Part shown: positions 12,078 through 23,500 of the stretch, in pieces
Position numbering within the stretch: the first letter of the stretch is position 1
How the letters are laid out: each line of letters opens with the position of its first letter
Source: Hysterium pulicare CBS 123377
Lineage: Eukaryota; Ascomycota; Dothideomycetes; Hysteriales; Hysteriaceae
DNA: 64,000 bases
Direction: 5' to 3'
Assembly (NCBI GenBank): GCA_000467715.1
Contig: AJFK01000403.1
Location: forward strand, 1-64,000
Position numbers and translations under genes: made by a program
The notes under the pieces: generated by a model
What the model saw: only the letters and a program-made list of their open reading frames with translations
Told to the model about the DNA's origin: nothing
Databases searched by the model: none

Positions 12078-12227
12078 TTTGGCGACGCGACTGCCTTCAA
12101 GGATCTTCAACCTCAACTACAACACCAAACTTCGACTCACTCCATTTCGCCAATCCCACAATCTGGACCACCTTACACTTGATCAAAGGCTCGATGCAGG
12201 CTCTCAGACTGACAATGCTCCACCCTC

Positions 12228-15200
12228 ATGACTCGGCATAACCTGAATGTCCACCTCAAATGGTTGTTGACTGAGAAACCATTCATTCCAACACCGGTTT
12301 CTCTCCCGAACTACGATCCGAACGCACCTCCAACTTCAACGACACTTTCGCAAACCTACATTTCTACATCTCAAGTCATACAAAACCATGATCCGGACCC
12401 AATACCTACCGCACCCCACTCGAGAACAGCACCTCTGCCCGCTCGACCGGAATCGCATCCGAGTACAAATATATCTCAAAGGCCGCTTGCCGAGACAAGC
12501 GCACTAGGAGAAATGGCGAGACTGCGTACGGGTCCAGGATCGGCTGCAAAGCCTAGGCTCATGATACAGAGCGTGCAGTCGCCGGCAAATAAACAAAATC
12601 GATCAGGTCGGCATGAAGGTACGTGGAATGCCATTGTCTTTGAGCTACAAGTCATAGAACTGATATAATGTAGATGATCCCCCAGATTCTGAACGTACAC
12701 ATTCGCGTATAGCATATGCACAGCAAGAGACATTCCATACCCCTTCGTCTCGTCACGGAACAGTTACGAAGCCTGTGGAGTGGGATGATCAGGACGCCAT
12801 TGACTTGACCAGGGCTTCACAAGAGTCTAAATTCGCAAGCCCTGTTACTCGCAGAAAAGGAAAGAAGCGAAAGAGCGAAGAATATGAGTCTGATCTGCGT
12901 TCACCATCCCGTTCTGCTCGGCGGAGAGAGTCACCACCCGCTACAATAGATGATTTTGCCGATATCGAGACATACTCGGACGAAATTCCGTCAGACTGCC
13001 CCCCTCCTTATTCAACCATTGCTCCGAATCCTATAGTGGTCAACGAAGGACAACGAGTAACTATGGACGACAATGAGAGCCGACCGATAGACTTCTTTAG
13101 CGAGTTCGACGATGATTCAGTTTTCTATGTAGAGACCCAAATGCGGGTGACTACTGAGACGCGCAAGCGGAAGTCTTTAAGTCGTGTGCCATCCCACACC
13201 TCTCCCCCTCCTCGTAAAGTCACCAAGCAGGTGCTTCAATCATCACCCGAGAAGCGCACTTTCGAAGATCGAGGCAACCAGGCACTTGCAGCTTTGCCTT
13301 CGCAACACTCCCAAAGGCGTCAGGTACCGGACACTATCTTGGACTCTGAGGATGAGGTCTTTGACTTTGATATTTCGGAGACTCCCCCGAAAGTGTCGAT
13401 CAAAGCTCCTGCCTCCTCATTTGTGAGGAAATCGCCCTCTCCAAGGAAGTCTGCCCCGCAGGATTTGTTCAATCGCGAAATCTTATCATCGCCCTCTTAT
13501 AAACAATCTCAAATGAAGTCCTTCAAGATTCTCAACTCGCAAAAATCGGTGAACATCAAAGCTACAGGTGGAGAACCGGCAGTAAAAATAACCGCTTCGC
13601 CATTTCAGCAAGACTCCCCCACCAAGCCAAGTCTCACTTTGAGATCGCCCATTCCCGCAGCGAGAACTCAGATTCCCACAGGTTCTTCAGAGAAACAGAA
13701 AGCTGTCATTGCGGCGTTCCTCTCAGATCCAGGACGACAACTCCTGCACGCTACTCTTTCTTCCACTCGTTCGGAGCTGACAAAGACATCGGCTGAGGTC
13801 TTTGACTATATGGAGGCAACTGGCATGACATCGTTTGATTTGAACAAGGCGATGGAGCGTTTAAGAGCAAGGAAGAAAGCACTGGAGGGATTGATAAAGC
13901 TTGAGGAAGAACATCGTCATCTGAATGATAAAAGAAGCGAGCTTCGGCGCCGAATCACGGAGGCACTTGTATCAGATGTTGCCGTTTCTGAGCACGACGC
14001 TAAAGAGTCGAACGAAGTGTTGGTTGCTCTAAGGGGCTTGGAAGCAGATCTTTTCTCCTCATTAAGACCGGCGGGCCTAATGGAGGGCTTGGAGCATCTC
14101 TTGAAACCCGAGGCAGACGATCGTAATCAGTGCCAGGTAGTCGTACGTTCCACCCAAGTGACGCCTACTTCAGAAAACCAGAACACACGCGTATGTCCGG
14201 ACTCAACCAGTCATGGACCTACCCAATCCATCAAACAGACCCAGATAGGCATGCAAGGTACATGGACACCAGACAAGCACATACGATTCGCCCAATCTCC
14301 CAGCCGAAAACCACTTGCGGAGCATAATTCAAACATTCAGCCATGCCCTTCACCATTAGGCCAAGATCGCAGCGTGAAACAGCGGCACGTGGCCACCGCA
14401 TCAAAGTACGATACGGCATCGCGTCGAGGGTCGAGCGAATATCAGAAATTCCACACGCCGCAAGAGTTTCCTAATTCGCCGCCTTCTTCGGAGCAATACG
14501 ATTTTGGGGAGGGCGAAAGCCTGTTCAGCAACTACATGGGTAGTCCCTTGCAAAACTTTGATGACCACGACGAATTTGATGTAGATGACGACCAGGACTT
14601 ACTTGATGCTGCCGACCATGTCGAGAACCAAGGCTCGACGAGTGTTTTCGACTGGAGAGGGAACTCGCGAGATATTTCCCATGAGAGATTGGGAAATCAA
14701 ACTCGTAGGCAAAAATCGGTCATCCAGTCATCTCCCAAAAAGACCCACCCGTGGTCGATCGACGTCAAACACGCTTTGAAATGGAGATTCAAGCTTCGAG
14801 GGTTTCGACCGCATCAGTTGGAGGCTGTCAATGCAACCTTAGCAGGGGAAGATTCTTTCGTCCTCATGCCTACTGGTGGTGGCAAGTCACTTTGTTACCA
14901 GTTGCCAGCAATCATTAATTCTGGAAGGACACGGGGCGTGACTGTGGTAATATCTCCTCTATTAAGTCTGATGGAGGATCAGGTCACACATCTCACTGAC
15001 CTCGACATTCAAGCATTTCTCATCAACGGAGACTCATCGGCTGAACAAAAACGCCACATAATGAGTGCTCTCAGGGAACCTGACGTTGAAAGATTCATAC
15101 AACTTCTCTACGTCACCCCTGAAATGCTAAGCAAGAACCAAACAATGGTCAATGCATTCAAGGCCTTACATCAACGACGTCGACTGGCAAGACTCGTCAT

Positions 15201-17528
15201 TGATGAGGCTCACTGTGTCAGTCAGTGGGGTCATGACTTCCGTCCTGACTACAAGGCTATCGGCGAAGTCAGAAAACAATTTCCAGGTGTGCCGGTCATC
15301 GCTTTGACCGCAACCGCAACCGATCTAGTGAAGAAGGACGTCATGGTCAATTTGGGCATCGACGGGCGCAACTTATTTGTACAAAGCTTTAATCGACCTA
15401 ATCTTTCATACGAAGTTCGCCAAAAAGGCAAGGATGTGGTTTCCAGTATCGCCGAGACAATCAAAGAGAAACACAAGAACCAATCCGGGATTATCTATTG
15501 TCTTTCTCGGAAGACATGTGAAGAGGTTGCGAAAAAATTGCGAGAGCAACGCATCAAGGCGCATCATTATCATGCTGGGTTAGATTCTGGCGAGAGGTCC
15601 ACCATCCAAAAGCAATGGCAACAAAACATCTATCACGTCATCGTCGCTACAATTGCTTTTGGCATGGGTATTGATAAACCAGATGTCCGGTTCGTCATCC
15701 ATCATAGTATTCCTAAAAGCTTGGAAGGCTATTACCAAGAGACTGGCCGTGCAGGCCGAGATGGGAAGCGATCAAATTGTTATCTTTACTATGGGTATCA
15801 AGACACACATCAGCTGAAGAAGATGATAGACGAAGGTGATGGCAGTTGGGAGCAAAAGGAAAGACAGCGGGACATGCTCCGGCAAGTTGTCCAATTTTGT
15901 GAAAACAGAAGCGATTGCCGAAGGGTTCAGGTTCTGAAATATTTCAGTGAGGCTTTCAACAGGGCAGAATGCAAGAACACGTGCGACAATTGTAAGTCGG
16001 ATTCGAAATTCGAGAATAGAGACCTTACGGAATACGCTGGATCTGCGGTCAGTCTGGTAGGTAAGATTCAAGACGAGAGTGTAACACTTTTGCAATGCGT
16101 CGATATTTTCCGCGGCGCGAAGGGCAAAAAAACCAGCAACTATTCTGGGCTTGATGAGTTTGGTTTTGGTGCGGACCTTGGGCGTGGAGATGTCGAGCGA
16201 CTCTTCCATCGGTTGATAGATGACTATGCCCTTAAAGAGAAGAGTGTAGTGAACAAGGCAGGGTTTAACATCAACTACGTTCATGTAAGTCCTTTCCATT
16301 TCACAAGACGGGCATAACCGCTAACAATTTGACACAGCTTGGTAAAAAAGCTGACGATTACGTACGGCGTCGAAAGCGTCTGAATTTACAAGTTCGCATC
16401 ACTCCTAGCAACAAATCCAAGGCACCAAAGCCGAAAAAAGGGAAAGCCCAGGGTACTGGAGTAGCTGCTGCACGGTCAGACTATCCATCGACAAACATAT
16501 CCTCTCCGGTACAGGCCGCATCGGATCGACGGATTCGCCGTCGTGTCTCGGACGGCGATGAAGATGATCAAGACGATGGATTCGTAGTTTCTGACAACCA
16601 CAACGATAGCGAGGACGAGGACGAGGACGGTTTTGCGCCTATCAACCAGGGCAGGCAACTGTTCAAACCAGATAAGCCGAGAGAACTGGGACCTCCAATC
16701 ACTGTGGACCAAAGTATCGCTGGAATGGATGAAACTCAACTGGCAATCATGGAAGATTTCACGTCTGCTGCGAAAGGCCTGGCCCAAAAGATCATGTTTA
16801 ATAAGAACCTTCGCAGCCAACCTTTTTCGGACACCATTATTAAAGCGATGTTCTTTGCACTGCCAACGACGAAAAATCGGCTTCTGCGAATCCGGGAAAT
16901 CAATCCGGATATGGTGGAATTATATGGCACACAGTTCTTGAAGCTCATCAAGAATACGAAGGAGATGCTTGGCCCGCTCAAGGAACCGAACGACGCTCCT
17001 GCGCAGAAGCGCGAGGCCGGCAAACAACGTGTTGTTGAAGCTACCGACGAAGAAGATGTGCCAGAAGATCCAAATCACGTTATAGATCTATGTAGCTCCG
17101 GTGACGAGGCAGAAGAAGATTATGGTGGTTATCCCTCCGAACCCGAATCAGAAATCGAGGATGAAGACGATGACGATGATGTCCCTCATCGAAGCCAATA
17201 CTTTCAGGTTGATGCGGATGTTCGGGCCTTCAACCAACGAATGTCGCAGGCCGAGGGGATCCCAAGAGCCCGGTCTCCACCACCGGAATCTACTAGCACT
17301 TCTCGCCATACTGCAAGAGGCGGCTCGAAGGGTGGAGGGTTCTCCAAGTACAAATACAGCAAGGGCGGCAGGAGAGCCTCAAGTGGCAACTACTCAAAAG
17401 GTCGAAGTAACGCTGGTGTATCAAAGAGAGGTGTCGCTAAGAAAAATACTGGTGGTAGGACTGGTGTTGGTAGGAGAGGCTCGGGAGGTGGAAGTCGCGG
17501 AGGAGGAATTGGCATGATGCCGATATGA
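12228..17528 (+). CDS. sgs1: RecQ DNA helicase of the BLM/Sgs1/QDE-3 type
   Basis: 3'-5' DNA helicase acting in recombination and replication-fork repair, normally with topoisomerase III and Rmi1. Exons: 12228-12618, 12674-16284 and 16338-17528; introns of 55 and 53 nt. The first exon starts MTRHNLNVHLKWLL and has no upstream alternative. Spliced protein is about 1730 aa. A low-complexity, acidic and S/P-rich N-terminal half (about residues 1-830) precedes the helicase core: Walker A PTGGGKSLCYQLPA at about 863, DEAHCVSQWGHDFRP at about 974, then FGMGIDKPDVRFV and QETGRAGRDG. The RQC zinc-binding part has CKNTCDNCK. A likely HRDC domain (about 1450-1540, TIIKAMFFALPTT and EINPDMVELYG) and a G/R/S-rich basic tail (GRRGSGGGSRGGG) follow. 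The long N-terminal region and HRDC mark the BLM class rather than a short RecQ. Confidence 0.94.
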
Positions 17529-18640
17529 GCTTTGTGCTCCAACGACAATTAAGAACTATGATATCTCAGGTGTATTGGTGTTCTGTGAGGCACTACCCCG
17601 GTTTTCTTCCCACGGTTGTTTTTGGAGGAGTAATTTCGATGAAGACTAAAGTGACGCTACATGATCTCTGTGATCTTCCTGTATTTAGACTCGTATCGCA
17701 GTCTAAAACTCCCTGTTTTTGAAGGGTAGTCAATGATACCTCGCATCAACGATAGTTTCTACTGGGCCTGGCGATAACATCGAATATGCCTCTGAGCTGT
17801 GACTGAAATCGTGTATGGTTTGGCTCAGGGGTCTGGGGGTTATTGCGGCCTCAGGCACAGTCAGGACGAAACCTTCCTATTTCGGTAACAAATGGAAAAA
17901 GTGTTGATTCCTGAGACCAGATGCGATAATTCGAGGTGCGAGGCTTTGGGGCCTTAGCGCGAGTTGCGTGACAGAGGTGAAGATGGTGAAGGGGGTGAAT
18001 GAGCGGTAACTGTTCCGCGTTCTCGTAGGAGGGTTTTTTAGGTAAACGATATATTGTTTTCAAATTACAGCAGAGGAGATGTTCAACTTGCTTCTTCTTC
18101 GTGGCAGGGTCTAAGCCGGGGTTTGCCAAGCTATAGAATAAGTCTAAATGATCGACAACCCTTCTTCATCGCCGATATACACCACGCTGACCATGCATCT
18201 GGATAGCCTTTACTCTAGCATCACCCCGAAAAAGCAGAGTCGTGGGGAATGTACTGAAAGCCGATTTTCAGACGCTTTACAAGTGTTGCATCGGGTTGCC
18301 GAGCCGCCTTGAGACGTCATCATGGCGGCCCACCATTTAGTGACCGTTGCGGAGCCGTCCTCGTGACACACCCCGGATCCGGACCGTTAATTCTTTTACT
18401 AACATCTTTCCTTTGGGAATTTCTTTCCTTCTCCTACCTTCGTAATTCTGTCCGCATCTATGAAATATCTAGCTAATACTCCTTTACGCTCTAATAATTA
18501 GCTGCTCCAGATTGATCTTGTACATATTTTGATATCTTAACTGTGGAGTAAATCTCCAGATTTGCATCATCAGACTGGCGAAGCGCCTTATCCGTTATAC
18601 GAAAGCAAAGTCTCTTTTCATTCTCATATGAGTCTCAAAC
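17529..18640. other. Intergenic region between RecQ and MFS pseudogene
   Basis: About 1.1 kb without a supported gene. A minus-strand open frame near 17851-18129 has no ATG and no family resemblance. The 3' part is the promoter side of the transporter remnant and has a 10-bp palindrome, listed separately. Confidence 0.6.
18373..18382. promoter_or_regulatory. CCGGATCCGG palindrome in transporter promoter
   Basis: A perfect 10-bp palindrome followed by ACCG, 260 bp upstream of the transporter ATG. CGG-half-site palindromes are typical targets of Zn2Cys6 regulators, many of which control adjacent sugar or quinate transporters. Only the palindrome is seen; the rest is inference. Confidence 0.25.
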
Positions 18641-20591
18641 ATGAGTGTCAGCGGCAAAGCAGACGACGTTTCGATGGACGGAGCACCAAGTCAGGCGGTT
18701 CACCAGGAAGCCGTTGCTACGCATCATGACCGTAAGGCTTGGGAAACGAGAGAAACATATGGTCCTACAGGTATACGAGCTCTATCATTGGTGATGCTCT
18801 AGACTGTTCAACTGAGTTTTTGGCAGGTATAGGTGCACTTTCTTAACGATTAGGTGTTTATTGAACTGATTCAACCTCTAGGCTTCCGTGGACTTTTCAG
18901 CAATTACTATGTTGCGCTATGTGCAGCCTTTTCGGCCATGGGAGGGCTGCTTTTCGGTTATGAGTATGCCATCTAAGACTTATCCTTCAAGTAGCAATAT
19001 CGGAGCTAACAGAAATCAGCCAAGGTGTCGTCTCTGTCATTCTGGTTATGCCACAGTTCCTCGATCGGTTTCCTCGTGTCGATGACACTGCATCTGGGGC
19101 AGGGTTCTGGAAGGGCTTGATGACCGCTATGATCGAATTGGGTGCATTGCTTGGTGCCCTTAATCAGGGCTGGCTTGCCGACAAGATCTCTCGGAAGTAC
19201 TCGATCGTGGTTGCCGTCTGCATTTTCACCTTGGGAAGTGCCTTACAGACAGGCGCAGCCAATTATGCCATGCTCACTGTTGCGAGATTGATTGGTGGTG
19301 TCGGTATATGCATGTAAGTTTACTGCCATCTCATAGTAAGAATCTCCATTGACGAGCCCAGGCTTTCCATGGTTGCACCCCTCTATATCTCGGAGATCTC
19401 ACCTCCTGAAATGCGTGGCGCACTTCTAGTATTGGAAGAATTTAGCATCGTCCTGGGAATCGTCATTGCTTTCTGGATCACGTATGGCACTCAAATATGT
19501 CAGGTGAATGGGCTTGGCGACTTCCATTCCTCATTCAGATCTTTCCAGGCCTGGTACTTGGAGCTGGTATTCTCTTCCTCCCTTTCTCGCCGCGTTGGCT
19601 TGCTTCCAAGAACCGCGATCAGGACGCACTAGAGAGTCTCAGGAAGCTTCGCCAGTTGCCGACGACCGATTCCCGTGTACAGCAAGAATGGTACGATATC
19701 GTGCTGAGGTAGCATTCAAGCAAGATATTAGCCGAGAAAGACATCCGAATCTACAAGATGGGTCGAGGGCGAGCCGATTGAGATTGGAGATAGCTTCATG
19801 GGCAGATTGCTTCAAACGAGGCTGCTGGAGACGTACACACGTCGGCGTTGGCCTTATGTTTTTCCAGCAATTCGTTGGTATCAACGCTCTGATTTACTAC
19901 TCTCCATCGCTCTTCAAGACACTTGGTCAGAATCACTCCATGCAACTTATTTTGTCGGGAGTGTTGAATATCACGCAGCTGGTCGGTGTGTCAAGTTGTG
20001 TCATCACCATGGATAGATTTGGCAGGCGACCACTACTTCTTTGGGGTGCCGGTTTTATGTTTATATCCCATCTCATCATCGCTGTCATGGTTGGCAAGTT
20101 CGGTCATTCTTGGGCATCTCATCCCGTAGAGGGATGGGTCAGTGTGGCATTCCTATTCCTCTACATGCTTGCTTTCGGCGCATCTTAGGGTCCAGTGCCT
20201 TGGGCCATGCCTGCAGAGATCTTTCCCTCGTCTCTAAGAGCTAAAGGTGTCGCTTTGTCCACTTGCTCCAACTGGTTCAATAACTTTATCATTGTAAGCT
20301 TCTGCCACCCTTCTGTCTCGCCCATGTTTCCTAATTGATAATGTCAAGGGTCTCATCACCCCGCCACTGGTTCAGAACACCGGCTACGGCGCCTATACTT
20401 TCTTCGCCGTCTTCTGCCTCCTCGCACTCGTCTGGACTTTCTGCTTCGTTCCGGAAACTAATGGAAGGAGCTTGGAACAAATGGATCACGTCTTTAAAGA
20501 TGTTAGCAGTGAGGCGGAAGAGGAGCGAAGGTTCAGAATCGAGCAGGAGATTCTGGAGGGAGAGCGTAGGATCAACACACTGACACCCTAA
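18641..20591 (+). pseudogene. Sugar/quinate-type MFS transporter, inactivated
   Basis: Remnant of a 12-TM sugar-porter-family transporter. Conserved stretches: GGLLFGYDQGVVSVILVMPQF, here GGLLFGY plus DQGVVSV, LADKISRKYSI, LYISEISPPEMRGALL, FFQQFVGINALIYYSP, MDRFGRRPLL and VPETNGRSLEQM. The exon plan is intact: introns 18771-18881, 18964-19019, 19314-19361 and 20294-20348, ending at TAA 20591. Three lesions break the frame. One base is missing near 19490-19497 (before MSGEWAWRLPF). Another is missing near 19693 (between EWYDI and RAEVAF). A TAG at about 20187 replaces the Trp codon of GASWGPVPW. Everything around them still reads as a good transporter, so the loss looks recent, or sequencing error would have to be invoked three times. 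The neighbour on the right is a long gene-poor tract. Substrate is unknown. Confidence 0.88.
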
Positions 20592-23500
20592 GACGTTCAC
20601 TAGCGCATCGAACAAGTAGTGACACTAATAGGAGTTTTGTACTAAAGCTCGTCACATTCGATTCGAACACGTGCTCCTGTTAGCTTATGATCATCATCAA
20701 TAGGTAAATAATCGTCTTTTTGCAGTGTGTTGTAATTATGTCTAACGGATAAAGTTCCTCATCATTAGTTTAGGGCAAATCTAGTTTACTCATCCATCAG
20801 CGACCTCGGGCTTAGCTTTCAAAAGTAGTGGCAAGGAGCTCGGATAAATGACTGACCGCTACTAGGAAACAAACCCACGAGCACTGCATTGTGATCAACA
20901 CTGCGGCTCTTCCGACAATATATCACGCAAGCTTCAATATCTCCATGACCCTCTGTTGACCGGCTTCCCACATGAATTCCGACTGCCTCGCTCCATCCAT
21001 CTGCCCCAACCTGACTTTGAAGATGATCTAGCACGGTCGACATAACAAAAGATCGATGTAGTAGAATGGTGTGACTTCGATTGGAGCAAAATAAAAATAC
21101 TGGGGCATGAAGGACCTCGTGTAAACATTTTAGAAGCGGTGGATGTAAGGATTTCTGACCGCTACAAGGAATGACCCCATAATCACTGCATTGTGAGCGA
21201 TTCCTCCACATTTCCAAGATGATTATGGCCATAAGAGCATCGTTCCCAACTCTGATCGCTGACCGACGTTCTACATGAAGCTTGACCGCCTCGCTGACTT
21301 CGTCCTCCCCCGCTTCTCTACGCCCTCGTGTCCGTCAGAACATTCAAAGGTGGTCTGAGATTCCTATACTGCTTCTCCGGGTTCCCCCGTTAAACTCCCA
21401 GCATCTCCGCATCTCCGGACCCTTTCAAATGTCTATTTAAACACCTCGACCTGCCGCTCAACTTATCCTCCATTCTACATCTCTTCTTCCCCTTTCCACA
21501 AGGATGGAGGAAGAGAACCGATGCCCAGTCGGTTGCTGGTTGATGAATACCGCAGTTTTCAGCCTTACATCGCGTGTGTTTGGGCATTGGGATGTGCCGA
21601 ACCGTTGAAAGCATACGCTCCCATGTCTTCTTTACCTGCTTCGTTGTCTTGGAACTGGACTGAACCTGCCCATTTGGACACAACCATGCCCGGTGCATGC
21701 CTTGAGTCTTGAAACAGTCTCAGCCAGGAGGTCATATTACTTGCAGAAGTTGAGGGCTCAAATGCGGTTACGGAAAACATGCATGCGGCCCGCTATTTGC
21801 TGCGGACCATCAATCACGACAGCTTGATCTCCTCATGATGCCACTAGATCGAGAGCTCCTACAGTTTCGATGGAGAGCTGGAAGCACCCCGGTTCAGATC
21901 GATTAAAGCACACTCATAACCTACCATGATGGGACTGTTTCGCTTGCTCCGGACTTGAATAGACCTGAAGGTTGTCTTTCAATAGTGAACCTTTAAACAC
22001 TCTGACAATAACTGCCCATGGCAGATGCCAACCACAAGTACTTTACCATTTATCATCTACGATCGAGGCCCTCCATGAGGAAGAATGTTGGAGTAGAGTG
22101 AGGCAATCGACCATCATTAGCCGTGTACAGATACAACATCCACACTGGTTTCATGGACTTGGAGGAGAAAGTCTGGATGATGAATCTCCGAGGTTCTTAT
22201 TGAATGATACCAACATCACCAGCCAACAGTAATTGCTTGGGACTCATCATTCTCGAGTCCGGTTCGGCATTATGGGTCGTGGACTGTGATGAGGAAATCA
22301 ACCACCTTCAACCTATTCCCACCTATGCTACGCGATATACCTCTTCCATGGGGGATTGCGTGACAGTACCAATCAATTCGGACGAGGACTTACATGGACC
22401 AGTAGCCAGAATTGGATGATGACAACGCTGATGATGGTGCGTCATCCCATCCATTCTGCACATGACCATGATCCATCTACAAACAGGGGCCATTCTGATG
22501 GAGCGATGCGCTGGCTTGACTTCAAGTTTTCAACTCCTGCTATCCATTTCAAAATGCCTGGCTCTCAAGAAACAGGGGGAGAATGGTCTTAGAATCTATT
22601 ATCCAGACCAAAAGTTCCAGCGCGCTTCAAGTAAAATGATGCGCCGGAGTCCAATCAGTTCACGGCCTATCGATGAGGTAACACATGTAGTCTTCTGGTG
22701 TACTGGGGCGGAGACTTTGATGACCTTTCGACATTTCGTTCTAAATCTCCCAAAAAAAGATCTGATGGTTGGCCGAACAACCTCCCTTGAATATCCCTCA
22801 CACTTCGCCATATGTACGATTACCCTTCATCAACTTTGAGTATGAAGGCCCCACCAACCTCGCAATTAACGGCGTCTTGATACCTGGAGTGACCATATGG
22901 AGTTAATTCGCAATTGCAACGTGTCCCATGGAGTCCGCTTTATGTCTGGTCGTGGCGTGTCTTGGTATGGGAACTCCATTCTCCACCCACCCATGAGGAG
23001 ATTACGATTCAATCGTTCACTAAGTTGATACATACCATCATTCGGAACATGTTTAGTCTCGTTTATGTTCGTTTGAACCTGGACTCCAGACTTCACCTTG
23101 TCTGTCTCTGATGAGGAAAGTTCAGAAATAGATGGAATATTGCTATTATGGCTAGGACTGAGCATATTCTACGCCATGCTCTTTTTTCGGTCGTGCCAGC
23201 ATTTGTACATCGAATATGCACAGTAGCCAGCCAAATGGTGCCCGCCGGATATATCGGCGTCTGCTCATCCTCAGTCCGAGAGTCAACCATAACAGCTAGT
23301 AGCTTCTTGAGATGGGCGGAGGCTATATATGATACGTTTATATCACCTAGAGTGTCGAAAACTTGGTACGTGTTTTGGACTATAGCCCTCTTTGCCGCCA
23401 AATTTTTCCTTGTTGACAGGATTATGGTCCACACATCGACCAGCAACGTTCCACGATTTGCCTGGACTCAGCGCAAATGTTTCTCGACTCAACTTCTATG

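Noticed and set aside
12775-16317. RecQ start near 12775
   Set aside because: That position is a GTG inside exon 2. An upstream exon with ATG at 12228 and a clean GT-AG intron joins in frame.
17851-18129. 92-codon open frame on the minus strand
   Set aside because: No ATG at its start (begins TTG), no family resemblance, simple amphipathic composition.
22462-22839. 125-codon open frame in the gene-poor tract
   Set aside because: No family match and composition like its flanks; length is within chance for 6 kb.
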